This document shows, piece after piece, positions 1-12,589 of a DNA stretch of 64,000 bases (its first letter is position 1; every line of letters begins with the position of its first letter). The stretch is taken from positions 1,183,001 to 1,247,000 of the forward strand of contig OY848931.1 of the NCBI GenBank assembly GCA_963693285.1. Reading direction: 5' to 3'. Origin of the DNA: Xestospongia muta. Its lineage: Eukaryota; Porifera; Demospongiae; Haplosclerida; Petrosiidae. The notes under the pieces are model-generated. The model did not search any database and was not told where the DNA came from. It saw nothing but the letters and a program-made list of their open reading frames with translations. Both the position numbers and the translations under genes were made by a program.

Positions 1-852
1 TGACTTTTTCCTTTTTTGTTTATCTCTCTTCATTTCTGTTCCTAATGTGATGATAATCTATACCTATATTGTACTTGTATAGCTGGTAAGTTTCATCTAA
101 ATCTAATGTTACATTCACTACTTTTACTATTCAACTTTTCTTTTTTATGTCTCCCTTTATCTCTTTTTTAATGTATTGAAACTTTATATCTATATTGTAC
201 TTATATAGAAGGTAAGTGTTTCCAAATTTATTATTATATTCTCTACTTTTATGATTTAACTTTTTGTACATCTCTTTTTATCTTTCTTTTTTAATGTGAT
301 GAAAATCTATACCTATATTGTACCTGTATAGGATGTAAGTGTCATCAAATCTAGCATTGCAATCACTACTTTTATTATTTGACTTTTCTTTTTTGTATGA
401 CTTTCTTCATTTCTGTTCCTAATGTGATATTAATCTATACCTATATTGTACTTGTATAGCTGGTATGTGTCATAAATTCTAGTATGATTTTCACTACTTT
501 TATTATTTAACTTATGTTTTTTATGGCTCTCTTCATATCTGTTCATAATTTGATGATTATCTATACCTATATTGTACTTATATAGTGGGTAAGTGTCATA
601 AATTCTAGTATGATACTCACTACTTTTATTATTTAACTTGCTTTTTTATATGCCCGTCGTCATAACATAATGATAATCTTTTCCTATATTGTACATTTAT
701 AGATGGTAAGTGTTATCAAATCTAATGTTACATTCACTTCTTTTATTGCTCAACATTTTCCTTTTTGATATGGCTCTCTTCATGGATGTCTGTTCTTAAC
801 ATGATGATAATTTATGCCTATATTGTACTTGTATAGAGGGTAAGTGTCATTT

Positions 853-1059
853 AAACTATATAGTTAACTATAAGTACTGCATGGTCATTTTCATTAAATA
901 TGATTAATTAGTTGCAGTTAGTTCTGGAAACACTATGAATTTTTCTTAGTTTAGTTACAGCTAGTTTGGTATACCAAACCTCCTTTTAATCAGTTATAAC
1001 TATTTAACTAAAAGTGAAGACAACCTACCTTTAATTTTAGCTATAAAAACAACACTTTA
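853..1059. repeat. Palindrome-bearing spacer inside satellite, copy 1
   Basis: About 200 bp of non-satellite sequence interrupts the array. It contains two perfect palindromes, TATAGTTAACTATA (near 859-872) and GTTTGGTATACCAAAC (near 965-980). The same block returns at 2431-2637 and, more diverged, at 4668-4872. It looks like an insert that was present before the higher-order duplication. A MITE origin is possible, but no convincing terminal inverted repeats were found. Confidence 0.75.
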
Positions 1060-2430
1060 GATTTACTTTTTTTTTCAACTTTTTCCTTTTTTGTATATAT
1101 CTCTTCATTTCTGTTCCTAATGTGATGATAATCTATACCTATATTGTACTTGTATAGCCGGTAAGTGACATCAAAACTAGTATGACAATCACTACTTTTA
1201 TTATTTAACTTGTGTTTTTTCATGGTCCTCTACATCTCTGTTCCTAATGTGATGATAATCTATACTATAATTTATACTTGTATAGCCAGTAAGTGTAACC
1301 AAACCTAATATTACATTCACTACAATTACTATTCTACTTTTTTATGTCTCCCTTTATCTCTTTTTTAATGTATTGAAACTTTATACCGATATTGTACTTA
1401 TATAGAAGGTAAGTGTTTCCAAATTTATTATTGTATTCTCTACTTTTATGATTTAACTTTTTGTACATCTCTTTTTATCTTTCTTTCTTAATGTGATGAT
1501 AATCTATACCTATATTGTACTTGTATAGGATGTAAGTGTCATCAAATCTAGCATTGCAATCACTTCTTTTATTATTTGACTTTTTCCTGTTTATATTGCT
1601 ATCTTTATCTCTGTCCCTAATGTGATGATAATCTATACCTATATTGTACTTGTATAGGATGTAAGTGTCATCAAATCTAGTATTACATTCACTACTTTTA
1701 TTATTTGACTTTTTCCTTTTTTGTTTATCTCTCTTCATTTCTGTTCCTAATGTGATGATAATCTATACCTATATTGTACTTGCATAGCTGGTAAGTTTCA
1801 TCAAATCTAGTGTTACATTCACTACTTTTACTATTCAACTTTTCTTTTTTATGTCTCCCTTTATATCTTTTTTAATGTATTGAAACTTTATATCTATATT
1901 GTACTTATATAGAAGGTAAGTGTTTCCAAATTTATTATTATATTCTCTACTTTTATGATTTAACTTTTTGTACATCTCTTTTTATCTTTCTTTCTTAATG
2001 TGATGAAAATCTATACCTATATTGTACTTGTATAGGATGTAAGTGTCATTAAATCTAGCATTGCAATCACTACTTTTATTATTTGACTTTTCTTTTTTGT
2101 ATGACTTTCTTCATTTCTGTTCCTAATGTGATATTAATCTATACCTATATTGTACTTGTATAGCTGGTATGTGTCATAAATTCTAGTATGATTTTCACTA
2201 CTTTTATTATTTAACTTGCTTTTTTATATGCCCGTCGTCATAACATAATGATAATCTTTTCCTATATTGTACATTTATAGATGGTAAGTGTTATCAAATC
2301 TAATGTTACATTCACTTCTTTTTTTGCTCAACATTTTCCTTTTTGATATGGCTCTCTTCATGGATGTCTGTTCTTAACATGACGATAATTTATGCCTATA
2401 TTGTACTTGTATAGAGGGTAAGTGTCATTT

Positions 2431-2637
2431 AAACTATATAGTTAACTATAAGTACTGGTCATTTTCATTAAATATGATTAATTAGTTGCAGTTAGTTCTG
2501 GAAACACTGTGAATTTTTCTTAGTTTAGTTACAGCTAGTTTGGTATACCAAACCTCCTTTTAATCAGTTAACTATTTAACTAAAAGTGAAGACAACCTAC
2601 CTTTAATTTTAGCTATAAAAACAACACTTTAGATTTA
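2431..2637. repeat. Palindrome-bearing spacer, copy 2
   Basis: Near-identical to 853-1059, with a few small deletions (for example AAGTACTGGTC against AAGTACTGCATGGTC). Both palindromes are intact. The match places it in the second higher-order block of the satellite. Confidence 0.75.
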
Positions 2638-4667
2638 CTTTTATTTTTCAACTTTTTCCTTTTTTGTATATATCTCTTCATTTCTGTTCCTAATGTGATG
2701 ATAATCTATACCTATATTGTACTTGTATAGCCGGTAAGTGACATCAAAACTAGTATGACATTCACTACTTTTATTTTTCAACTTTTTCCTTTTTTATATA
2801 TCTCTGTTCATTTCTGTTCCTAATGTGATGGCAATCTATATCTATATTGTACATATATAGCCAGTAAGTGTCATCAAATCTAGTATGATATTCACTACTT
2901 TTATTATTTGACATTTTCCTTTTTTGTATATCTCTCATTGTCTCTGTTCCTAATGTGATGAAAATCTATACCTGTATTGTATAGGGTGTAATTGTCATCA
3001 CAATCTAGTTTTGAATTTACTTATTTTATTATTATTTATCTTTCTTTTGTATGTCTCTCTTCATTACTGATTTTAATGTGATGATAATCTATACCTATAT
3101 TGTACTTGTATAGTGGGTAAGTGTCATCAAAATCTCGTATTGAATTCACTTGTTTTATTATTTCTCCTTATGTATGTCTCTCTTCATCTCTGTTCTAATG
3201 TGATGATAATCTATACCTATACTTGTATAGAGTGTAAGTGTCCTCAAATCTTTTATTACATTCACTACTTTTGCTATTCAATTTTTTTATATCTCTATTG
3301 TGATGAAACTCTTGTTTTCTTAATGTGATGAAACTCTATATCTATATTGCACTTGCGTAGATGGTAGGTGTCCTCAAATGTATTATTACATTCTATACTT
3401 TTATGATTTAACTTTTCTTTTCGTTTGTCTTTCTTTATCTCTTTTTCATAATGTAATGAAACTCTATATCTACATTGTACTCATATAGATGGTAAGTGTC
3501 CCCAAATCTATTATTACATAGATACATTCTATACTTTTATGATTTAACTTTTCTTTTCATATGTCTTTCTTTATCTCTTTTTCATAATGTGATAATAATC
3601 TATACCTATATTGTACTTGTATAGCCGGTGAGTGTCATCAAATCTAGTATTTCATTCACTACTTTTATTATTAAACTTTCCTTTTTTATATGTCTCTCTT
3701 CATCTCTATTCATAATTTGATGATATTTTATACCAATATTATACTTTTATAGCTAGTAAGTGTCATTAAATCTAGTATTACATTCACTAATTTTATTATT
3801 CAACTTTTTCCTTTTTATATGTCTCTCTTCACCCCTGTTACTAATGTGATGATAATCTATACCTATATTGTACTTGTATAGGATGTAAGTGTCATGAAAT
3901 ATAGTATTACATTCATTACTTTTATTGAATGTTTATATGACTCTCTTCATCTTTATTCTTTATGTGATGTTAATCTATAACTATAATGTACTTGTATAGT
4001 GGGTAAGTGTTGTAAATCTAGTATGACATTCACTACCTTCATTATTTAACTTGTTCTTTTTTGTATGACCATCTCTGTTCATAATGTGATGATAATCTAT
4101 ACCTATACTATACTTGTATAGAGGGTAAGTATCGTAAATTCTATTATGACACTCACTCCTTTCATTATTTAACTTGTTCTTTTTTATGGCCCTCTTCATC
4201 ACTGTTCCTAATGTGATGATAATCTATACCTATATTGTACTTGTATAGATAGTAAGTGTCATAAATTCCAGTATGACATTGACTACTTTTATTATTTAAC
4301 TTGTCCTTTTTTGTATGGCCCTCTTCATGATGATGATATTTTCCTATATTGTACATTATAGATGGTAAGTACTTTTATTGTTCAATATTTTCCTGTTTGA
4401 TATGTCTCTCTCCATTTCTGTTCCTAATGTGATGATAATCTATACCTATATTGTACTTGTATAGAGGGTAAGCATCATTTATGCAATATGACACACAACC
4501 TAACTTTGTTATCAACTATAATTATGTGTATAAATTACTATAATCATGTCAATGTATGTTTACTGAGCTGTAATACTGCATTTAATGTTAGTTAGTGTTT
4601 TGGTAAAGGAAAAGTATTTTGTTGATGTTATTTAGTTTTTGTAATTTCTTCATTTAGTTTAGTTTTA

Positions 4668-4872
4668 TGTAGTTAACTATAAGTATTGGTCATTTTCATT
4701 AAATATGATTATTTAATTAGTTATAGTTAGTTATGGAAATACTGTGGAAATTTTTAGTTTAGTTAAAGCTAGTTTTGGTAGACCGTAAACCTCCTTTTGG
4801 TCAGTTAATAGTTATTTAACTAAAAATGAAAACAACCTACTTTTAGTTTTTAATTACAAAAACAACACTTGA
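4668..4872. repeat. Diverged spacer, copy 3
   Basis: Same order of motifs as copies 1 and 2 (TAGTTAACTATAAGTA, then a CATTAAATATGATTA box, then a GAAAACAACCTAC box). The second palindrome has decayed to TTTGGTAGACCGTAAACC. It marks the downstream edge of the satellite. Confidence 0.65.
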
Positions 4873-5306
4873 GTATATATGTTTGTTTAATAATTGTATT
4901 GTATTGTGACTGTTGAAGGCAGCAAATAAAATTTAACCATCTACAATGACCATAATACACATAATGAGTAATAAATTTCAATTTACTTTTACTGCATGCA
5001 TTTTAAATTAGGTGTGACTAATTGAATGATTATGTAATAACATGTATTGTTATGATTTTTTGTCTCTTCTTTGGGTGTCTTTCTTACTACAATAATAATT
5101 ATCCTGTATTTATATGTCTATAAGTGTCTATTGTTACCAATTGTTGATGTAATTATTCTATATCTTTTATGCGGCTCTTATATTTTAATAAATCCATCCT
5201 TTGTTATACTCATTATGTTATAAGTACACCTCAAATTAGAACTGTATTATTGATAACAGTATTCCTTTCTATTTCACATCCTATGATATACTTTTCTTTT
5301 GAATAG
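4873..5306. other. AT-rich stretch before first exon, no feature seen
   Basis: Very AT-rich with no long frame, no repeat match and no recognisable gene. It ends in a good acceptor (TTTTGAATAG) at 5301-5306, so it is probably intron of the gene that follows. Confidence 0.5.
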
Positions 5307-7510
5307 AGTGGAAACCTTTTTCCTCGAGACAAAACTGCTCAACTCAGTGATGCCAGCACTCAATATGATATCAATAAACAAGATGCAATGATACAGTTTA
5401 ATTATCTTGTTCCTTCAACTGGTATATATATAATAATAGTTGATGTATATTTTACTTCTTTGCTTTCAGATCATCTATATGGTGTTCATATAGCAAAGAA
5501 AAATCTCTTCTACATTCAAGGCAATGAAGCTCAATCATTTTATTGGGAAGAATATGGTCTGAGACTTCATTCACCTCAAAACACTATTTCTTTATCTGAT
5601 ACATGTGAAGTTGCTATAACTGTACTTGTTGGAGGTCATTTTAAGTTTCCTAAAGGAACAGCTTTAGCAAGTGCAGTGTACGCCATCTCTATTGCCAAAC
5701 CACTCCTCAAACCTCTAACATTAGAGATACAACATTGTGTTAACTTACAGACACAGGCTCAGACTAACTGTCTTCACTTTGTTAGAGCTTCCCTCACTCC
5801 TTCAACATTACCTTTCGAGTTCACATTACTTGATGGAGGACAATTTTATGCGGGAAATCGATATGGTTCTATCACACGTGATCACTTTTGTGCTGTTGGT
5901 ATTGTTGCAGAAAAGGACCAGCAACCACATGGAGAGTCAGATGATGAGGAGAGCAGTGACAGTGAGGCATCTGAAAGCAGCAAAAATGAGGAGAATAGCA
6001 GTACAACTGATGAGGAGAAAGATAATCCTCAGAAGAAATGTGAAGAAGATAATTGCCATAGTGATGAAGAAGTATTATCTGTCACTACTACATCTACATC
6101 AGGTAACACTAAATAATTTATAACGTATTGTTATTACGTTATATCATTGTATAGAGAGTGAAGTGAATACAGATTCAGTTAGTAAACAACATTCTGACTC
6201 TTGTTTCAGTACTAAAGTGTCAAAATCACCAGTACCTTCTACGTTATCAACTCTCCCTAACACTAATGGTCTTGACTTACAGCTAGAAAAGAAAGGTATT
6301 AGAAGAGTACTTGACTGTAATCATTAATCGTTTTACCATAAGGAGCAACTCCCATTTTGTCATTCACATACATTGGATTGACTTATTATGAGGAAAAAAA
6401 TGGAGAGTGGACAGTGAGGTTTGCAGTTGTGAAAGATCTCAATGCTCTTTTAACGGTATAATTTTTACATTATATGACCTACATGTAATGTGTTACAGTA
6501 TTTAAAAGAGGAATATCAAGAGGTAGATAAAGACACTCCTATTTATTTCAATTTTGTTGACAAAAATGGGTATATAGAACTCATTTTGCCACAAGAACAA
6601 CCTTCAGGATGGAGAATTATACCTACAGTTAAACCATGCAAGGTTTGTATAGATAAAGTTGGTAATTAAAGTGGAATAATATATAATTATATAGTTATGG
6701 CAAACGAATATTGACAAATTTGGATCAACTAAATACCCCTTACCTTCATTTTGTCAGTTGAATGTGTATGCTATGGATAAACCAGACACTGCTGACCATT
6801 TAGAGTATCCTATCTCACTGGAGGGTATAAATCCTCAGATGACAATAACTATTTATCGAAAACTGATTTTGAAATCAGGTATTATATCTATAATTCTTTA
6901 AAGAAAATGTTATATATTTTTTAGGTGCCAATCAAATGTCACAAGTTGTTAATGTTCAACACCAATCTCTTCCTGACCACGGATCAGTGAACACAGGTAA
7001 TACAATGCAAGTTAATATATAGACAGTTATAAATGTTTTATTATTATTTTCATTCATTGCTCTCTGTACTATACTGGTATATATAGTTACAACTTAGCTA
7101 CATTATCTAACATACATGATGTGTGTTACATTGTGTGTTTGTACTTGACAGATATTGATATAAGCACTTTGAGGAAACTAATGAGAAAAGTTCTTACAGA
7201 GAACTGTGCTGCTTTAGAGGACCTTCCAAAAACCTCATTACCTAAACTAGCTGCTGAAATGTTTGCTGCTGGTCTCATTAGTAATGGAGTACGAAAGAAG
7301 CCTAAATTTGATGACATTAGTAACGAGTTTCTGGCAGGAATGAGTTTTAAGAGAAGTCACACTGATATACAAGAATATGCAAAAAACTTCCTAAGATGTT
7401 TAAACAAAGTAGGTGGTAGCTTTGCTGCTGCCGCTAAAGTCCTTCAAGATGATTGGACACTAACCATAAGTAAAGAACTGAAAGTAGAAATAAACTTTCT
7501 GATAGATTAA
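5307..7510 (+). CDS. ZU5-UPA protein with C-terminal death-fold (CARD-like) domain, 5' partial
   Basis: Eight exons read cleanly: 5307-5421, 5470-6102, 6155-6295, 6343-6455, 6499-6642, 6695-6878, 6925-6996 and 7152-7510. They give 586 residues and a TAA; upstream exons with the true start are not identified. Residues ~1-190 form a ZU5-like beta domain, recognised by LTLEIQHCVNL and by RDHFCAVGIV at its end. The HFC sits where PIDD and FIIND proteins have the HF|S self-cleavage site. A ~75-residue acidic Ser/Asp/Glu linker follows. Then comes a UPA-like domain (GEWTVRFAVVKDL through MTITIYRKLI) and a ~115-residue helical C-terminus whose pattern (FAAGLISNGV, then FLRCLNKVGGSFAAAAKVL) is CARD-like. 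By family this is a receptor or adaptor of death-domain signalling (UNC5, PIDD, NLRP1 architecture). No signal peptide or membrane segment is seen in the part present. The domain names are confident for ZU5 and moderate for UPA and CARD. Confidence 0.8.
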
Positions 7511-7667
7511 AGTAGAACATTGCCAGTTACATTATCTTATTAACAATGGGTGTGAACATTGTCCTTTTATAAGTTAATGGGTGTGGCTGATAACGCATAC
7601 AACAATATAAAGGTAAAACATACGCACAGCAAAGTGAATGCAAGTTTGTAAATAGGAAGCAGAGACA
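7511..7667. promoter_or_regulatory. Short spacer between ZU5-UPA and Roco genes
   Basis: Only 157 bp separate the TAA of the ZU5-UPA gene from the ATG chosen for the Roco gene on the same strand. It must hold both the upstream 3' UTR/poly(A) signal and the downstream promoter, unless the two are co-transcribed. A TATA-like ACAATATAAAGG lies at about 7600. Confidence 0.4.
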
Positions 7668-10600
7668 ATGGGTGCTTGGTTTACTACATACCAGGTGAGT
7701 AGCATACAATATCAACTTACTCTTTGCTATTATGATCTTACTATTCTATGGTATAAATAATTATAAACAGCTTATATTGTGTTTACTTGTAACTTTTATC
7801 TAATGTACACACACACACATAGTATATTATGCGTGTGAATGTAATATAATTATTACTTAACAGATGAACTGGTAGATACATATGTACATAGTGATATAGT
7901 AGTTCACATTTTAGTCAGTCCTTCACATAAGGAGACAAACACATAATTGTCAATTTATAGCTAGTATTGAGTTAATATAAAGATGGAGATTAATACTGTA
8001 GTCTGTTCATATTGTTACATCGCTTGATTTGTTCTCTGTACTTGTTATAAGACAATTTAATAGTGCCATGTAGTGAAAACACTAAGACTCTTACTGAAAG
8101 ATAGCTACAAACTTTTCAGCTATATTCAAGCACACTAAAAGATCAGTCTTGAACTCTGATTAAAATAACTTTGGTTTACAAAGTTTAATACTTTAGTTTA
8201 GTTTATAGAATTGAGTAAACTTGCAAACTGGCTCCATAGCCAACAATACCATTGTAACAAGTCTATGGACTAGAAGTCTTGCTACCTTCTTCAACTTATA
8301 TATGCCAAATACTTCTCTCCTTGCCTCATACCAGATTGTGAGCACCTTATGATTTCATAATGCACGTCTTTAAAAGAGTAGTGATAATATAGAGTTACAG
8401 TGTTTGATAGTGAAAATTGTTGTCTATGACAAAAAAGTCTTAGTGCATTTTAAAGTGTACATTCCAATGTCAATATGAATATTGGTACTTCCTGTAACAG
8501 TTCATGAATGTCCCATATAAAGTACATACAAATAACAATAGGGTGGATCAAAATAACTGTATAACAACACAGTAAATTACTATGGTAGTGCATGACTTAT
8601 ATAAATCCCTAACAAAGTAGTTGTCAGCATTTTACTGTGTATGATGACAGTAGACCATGACTAAAATTGACTGACTGTGCACTTTCTATTTCCTGTCACA
8701 GGAAGAGCATGAAACTAATACAGAGTACAATGCTGAGGGAGAGTCATCTGTTGATCCTGTAGTGGTACGTCCACTCTCACCAGTACAACTTAGAAGAAGA
8801 ATGCAAGGTCTGTTATATTGATATACTGAGCATTGATAGCGTTAATCATACTTGCATCAGCATAATAAATAATTAATAATATAATTATTAATGCTAGTAC
8901 ATATTTACAAAAACTGCATGCTTTTACAATAATGTTGTGATGAGCAATACATCACTCAAGTTCATACGATCTCTCTCTTCATATACAGCTTCTTTTATGG
9001 ATGCGAAGTTGAGTGATGGTGTAGTTGAGACCACATATGGAAGAATCATGATCATTGGACCAGCTGCTGTTGGAAAAACCAGTCTACGACATGGTCTAAT
9101 GAATCAGAAGTTACTATGTCCACATAGCACACAGTTGGCAGATACAAGACGTATTAATTATGGATGGACTAAAACAACAAGGGGGAGAGAGTCTAGGTAT
9201 TGGAAGGAGGTGACTGAGGATGATGAGACAAAGGAACTGACTCATCTGCTATCTCGTGTCCATCAGCTAACTAGTAGTCCATCAAAGAAGAGTGCAATAG
9301 CAGGTTTACTTTCATTCTCGCTAGCTCAACCAGCTGTTCACTTGTTTGCTCCTTTTGCTAAAGTGGCTGACTTGGTACGACAACATAAAAGAAAGGTGAG
9401 AGAAGTCGATGAGTTAGTTGAAGCCATCAAAGAGGAAGGGTTTCGTGACATTTTAAACAAAGCATTTGCATCAGCTTGGAATGTTGAGAAAGATGGACCA
9501 TCATTACAAGCCAGTCCTACAAGATTTGAAGTGGTTCCTGAACCTTCCAATAATGATCCTGAAGTTCTCATGAATGTATGGGATTGTGGGGGTCAACCTG
9601 TCTTCCTTGATGTTCTGCCAGCCTTCTTAACTTCTCGAACAATCTTCTATCTTGTCTTTGATGCCTCTAAAGATCTCAATGCTAGATGGAATGATGTCAT
9701 AACTGACAACGGAACAAGAAATGAAGGCCAAGTACAAAGCTATTCTACCATTGAGTTGTTAGTACATTGGATGGCGTCTATACATGCACACTTAACTCGT
9801 CATGACGACAGACAACGTCTTGTGGGATACCCTCGTATTTTGATCATTGGCACACATGCTGATAAGCTCAAAATGTTACCTGGTGATCCTGCCACTCTCA
9901 TCGAAGAGGCTATACAGCATCACTGTAATGATATGGCATTTAATGAGCTACTTATTGGTGTTAAATTAGTCGACAATACCACGGCTGGAAATGGAGATGA
10001 GGAAGATCCAATCTTCAAAGCAATTCGCGAGGAAACATTCTCATTTGCAGCAAAACATCTTACGTTGGAAACACCACTTAGTTGGATCCTCTTTCGTAAA
10101 CTCTTACATCAATATCGTAAAAAATGTAACAAGCCTGTCATTACATTGGCAGAAGCTATAACTATCGGTACTGCATGTCTTATGAAAGAGGAAGATGTAC
10201 CCAGTGTCCTCAATTTCTATCATGAATTAGGTGTGGTGCTCTACTATGTTCACATACCCAGTCTTAGTGGTCTGGTAATTTGTGACCCCCAGTGGTTCAT
10301 TAGCCAATTAGCTCTCATCCTCTCCTTGAAAGGACAAGAAATCTATAAGAGCGACTACCATTGGGGAATGTTACGTAAGAAAGGTATTCTTACTAGTACC
10401 CTCTACGAATCTGTGTGGCAAGGGAGTCCAGTTGACCCTCAGACACTCATTGATCTTCTAACCCATTTCTTGTTAGCCACTCCCATTACCTGTTCCAAAC
10501 GAGATCACTATTTAGTTGGAACAATAAAGAGTTATTTTGTCCCCTCAATGTTGACAGTTTATACTTCATCTACTCCTCCATCAGTCCACACAGAGCACTA

Positions 10601-12589
10601 CAAGAAAGCGTCCCCTCTATACGTTATCTTCAGTACAGGGTATGTTCCTCCTGGATACTTTATTCGGCTAATAGCTGCACTAGCTCAGAGGTCAGAATTC
10701 CAGATCTCATTCGGTCGCGGTGTTTATCGTAACAGGATTACAATGGAGTACGGAGAAGGTGAGAGTACAAAGGTCAATGAGGTCACAGTAATGGAATACT
10801 CAGATAAAGTGGAGATTACTGTAGCATGTTGTGTCCCTACCAACCCCACCAGACACCAACCATTCAGAGATGTCTGTCGTAATGTGCTAGAAGCTCTTTT
10901 AATGTCTTCAAAAGATGCTCTTCAATGGCTACCATCTATTCAAGTAGACCCCGCCTTCATCTGTACCTGCAATAAAACTAAGACATCAAGTTCTTCATCG
11001 TCTATTACTGATGTTCCGCTAATGCCACATGACGATACAGAGGTTGTCGTTACTCCTTCTCTTCCAGTGGTACACTTTGTTCCATTCACTCTTGATCAAT
11101 GGGATGATGAACATTTACGTTGTGATCATTTCAGTTACATACTACCCTCATCAGATCAAAAGTGTTGGCTAGAAGCTTCAGATGGCAAACCTTCAACTGA
11201 AGTAAGTTACAGTACAATGTCCAGTAATAAATACACTACTTTAATGAAGTAGCATAATAGATGATATTATTATCCTATATGACAATTTATTTATTGTTTG
11301 TCACATGATTTACTGATATTCTTTGTTTTTACTAGCCTCATCTTCCACCATTGACTAACATTGAACTTCAACGTTTATCAAACTCATTAATGGGGAAATT
11401 AGAGGAGTTGGCTGCAGCTCTAGGTATGACAGAGGAGCTACAGAAAGCTGAGGAAGAGTGCATTATCAATAACAGAGCTCTTTGGTTCCTGAAAAGGTGG
11501 AGAAGAATATCAGGTAGCAGGGAATTGCTGGCAGAGAAGCTAGTGGAAATAGGATTACCAGAAATAGCTGATAAGTAAGATAAATCCTGTTATTAGGTGA
11601 TTATTGTTGTTCCTTTTCAGACTAAGACCTAAAGAATTTCCTGCATCACCTCTGAGACCAACAAGATCATCTTTGCCTGTTGTGAGTATAATGTTAACAG
11701 TTATCTGTTCAATAATGCTGACATAACTAATACCTTCTATTTCTCTCTCCCTTTGCAGTGCTCAGCTCCTCTAAGTGGTTCAGAACTTGATGAGATTGCT
11801 GCTAACATAGGAGACCATATAGAGTCCCTTGCTGTACGTCTTAACATGTTTGATATGTACAGGGACATGTTACATAACTCTAACATAAGAATGAAGAAAC
11901 TGTGGTTCTTATCTACCTGGAATAGTGTAGCTGGTAATAGATCTGTACTAGCAGAGAAACTATTTGATATTGGTCTCTCAAAATTAGCTGAAAAGTAAAA
12001 TATATATAATGTTGATTTTATTGGTCATATCATTCTAATAGTGTACAATGTGGACAGTTAGTTGATATGAACACCTCACAGTCTTCTAGTTCACTGCCAC
12101 CTGGGGTATGGATAAATAGATAGATGTGATGGATGGACAGAGAGATTGGTAGATGAATTAATTTGTGATAATGCTTTTCTCTTTATACAGTTTATTGATC
12201 AGACATCTTATATGAAAGCCACACCCACCTTACCAGAACTTGTACGATGTTCTCGATACATTGAACAAAATGCTGATCTATCACTATTGGCATCGCTATC
12301 GGATGTAAGTGATGAAAAGTTAGAGAGTTTACAACAAAAACACAAACAAACATCAAGTCAAGCTCTTTGTTTGTTGAAGATATGGCTGGAGAATGTAAAA
12401 GGAAGTAGACAAGAATTGTATGAACTGTTGCTAAGTTTGGAGTTCCATTCTGCAGCAGAAAGGTAAGTTTCTCAGGTTAACTAGTTGTAATACTGGTTTG
12501 TAAAACAAGTAATATCACGTGATCTTTGTCTGTCTCTTTATAGTCTCAAGACTCCAATTAGTACATCCAATTCTATGTTATTGAAATAA
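7668..12589 (+). CDS. Roc-COR GTPase with three C-terminal death domains
   Basis: Nine exons close in frame: 7668-7694, 8702-8807, 8989-11201, 11336-11574, 11621-11681, 11759-11994, 12042-12105, 12191-12462 and 12544-12589, giving 1,087 residues. The 9-residue first exon and 1 kb first intron are the least certain part. The Roc GTPase has the P-loop GPAAVGKT (residues 68-75), switch-II type WDCGGQP (~240) and G4-like GTHADK (~330). COR follows to ~700 (DPQWFISQLALILSLKGQEI, then a PSMLTV box). Three death-domain-like helical bundles sit at ~785-862 (RALWFLKRWRRISGSRELLA), ~885-961 (KKLWFLSTWNSVAGNRSVLA) and ~985-1073 (ALCLLKIWLENVKGSRQELY). No LRR, kinase or membrane segment is present. Roco-death proteins (DAPK1, MFHAS1) are cytosolic signalling switches; partners here are unknown. 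AATAAA overlaps the stop codon at 12585. It lies just downstream of a ZU5-UPA-CARD-like gene, suggesting a shared pathway (inference). Confidence 0.88.

Larger units (their letters stand above)
1..4470. repeat. Satellite array, ~125-135 bp units, with higher-order repeat
   Basis: Some 30 diverged tandem copies of a ~125-135 bp unit fill this stretch. Each unit has a core close to AATGTGATGATAATCTATAC followed by CTATATTGTACTTGTATAG, a GGTAAGTGTCAT box, then TACTTTTATTATTTgACTT and a T/C-rich stretch. Sequence starting at position 1 recurs at about 1710, and the text at 841 recurs at 2419, so blocks of ~1.58-1.71 kb form a higher-order repeat; the second block lacks one unit found near 500-640 of the first. 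Several units keep an open frame on the minus strand (a YKYNIGIDYHHI-like motif) because neighbouring units differ by multiples of three. That is a property of the repeat and not evidence of a gene. The array may lie in an intron or flank of the ZU5-UPA gene that follows. Confidence 0.9.

Noticed and set aside
981..4356. Minus-strand frames with YKYNIGIDYHHI repeats
   Set aside because: These follow the satellite unit, break at most unit borders and have no start or splice context.
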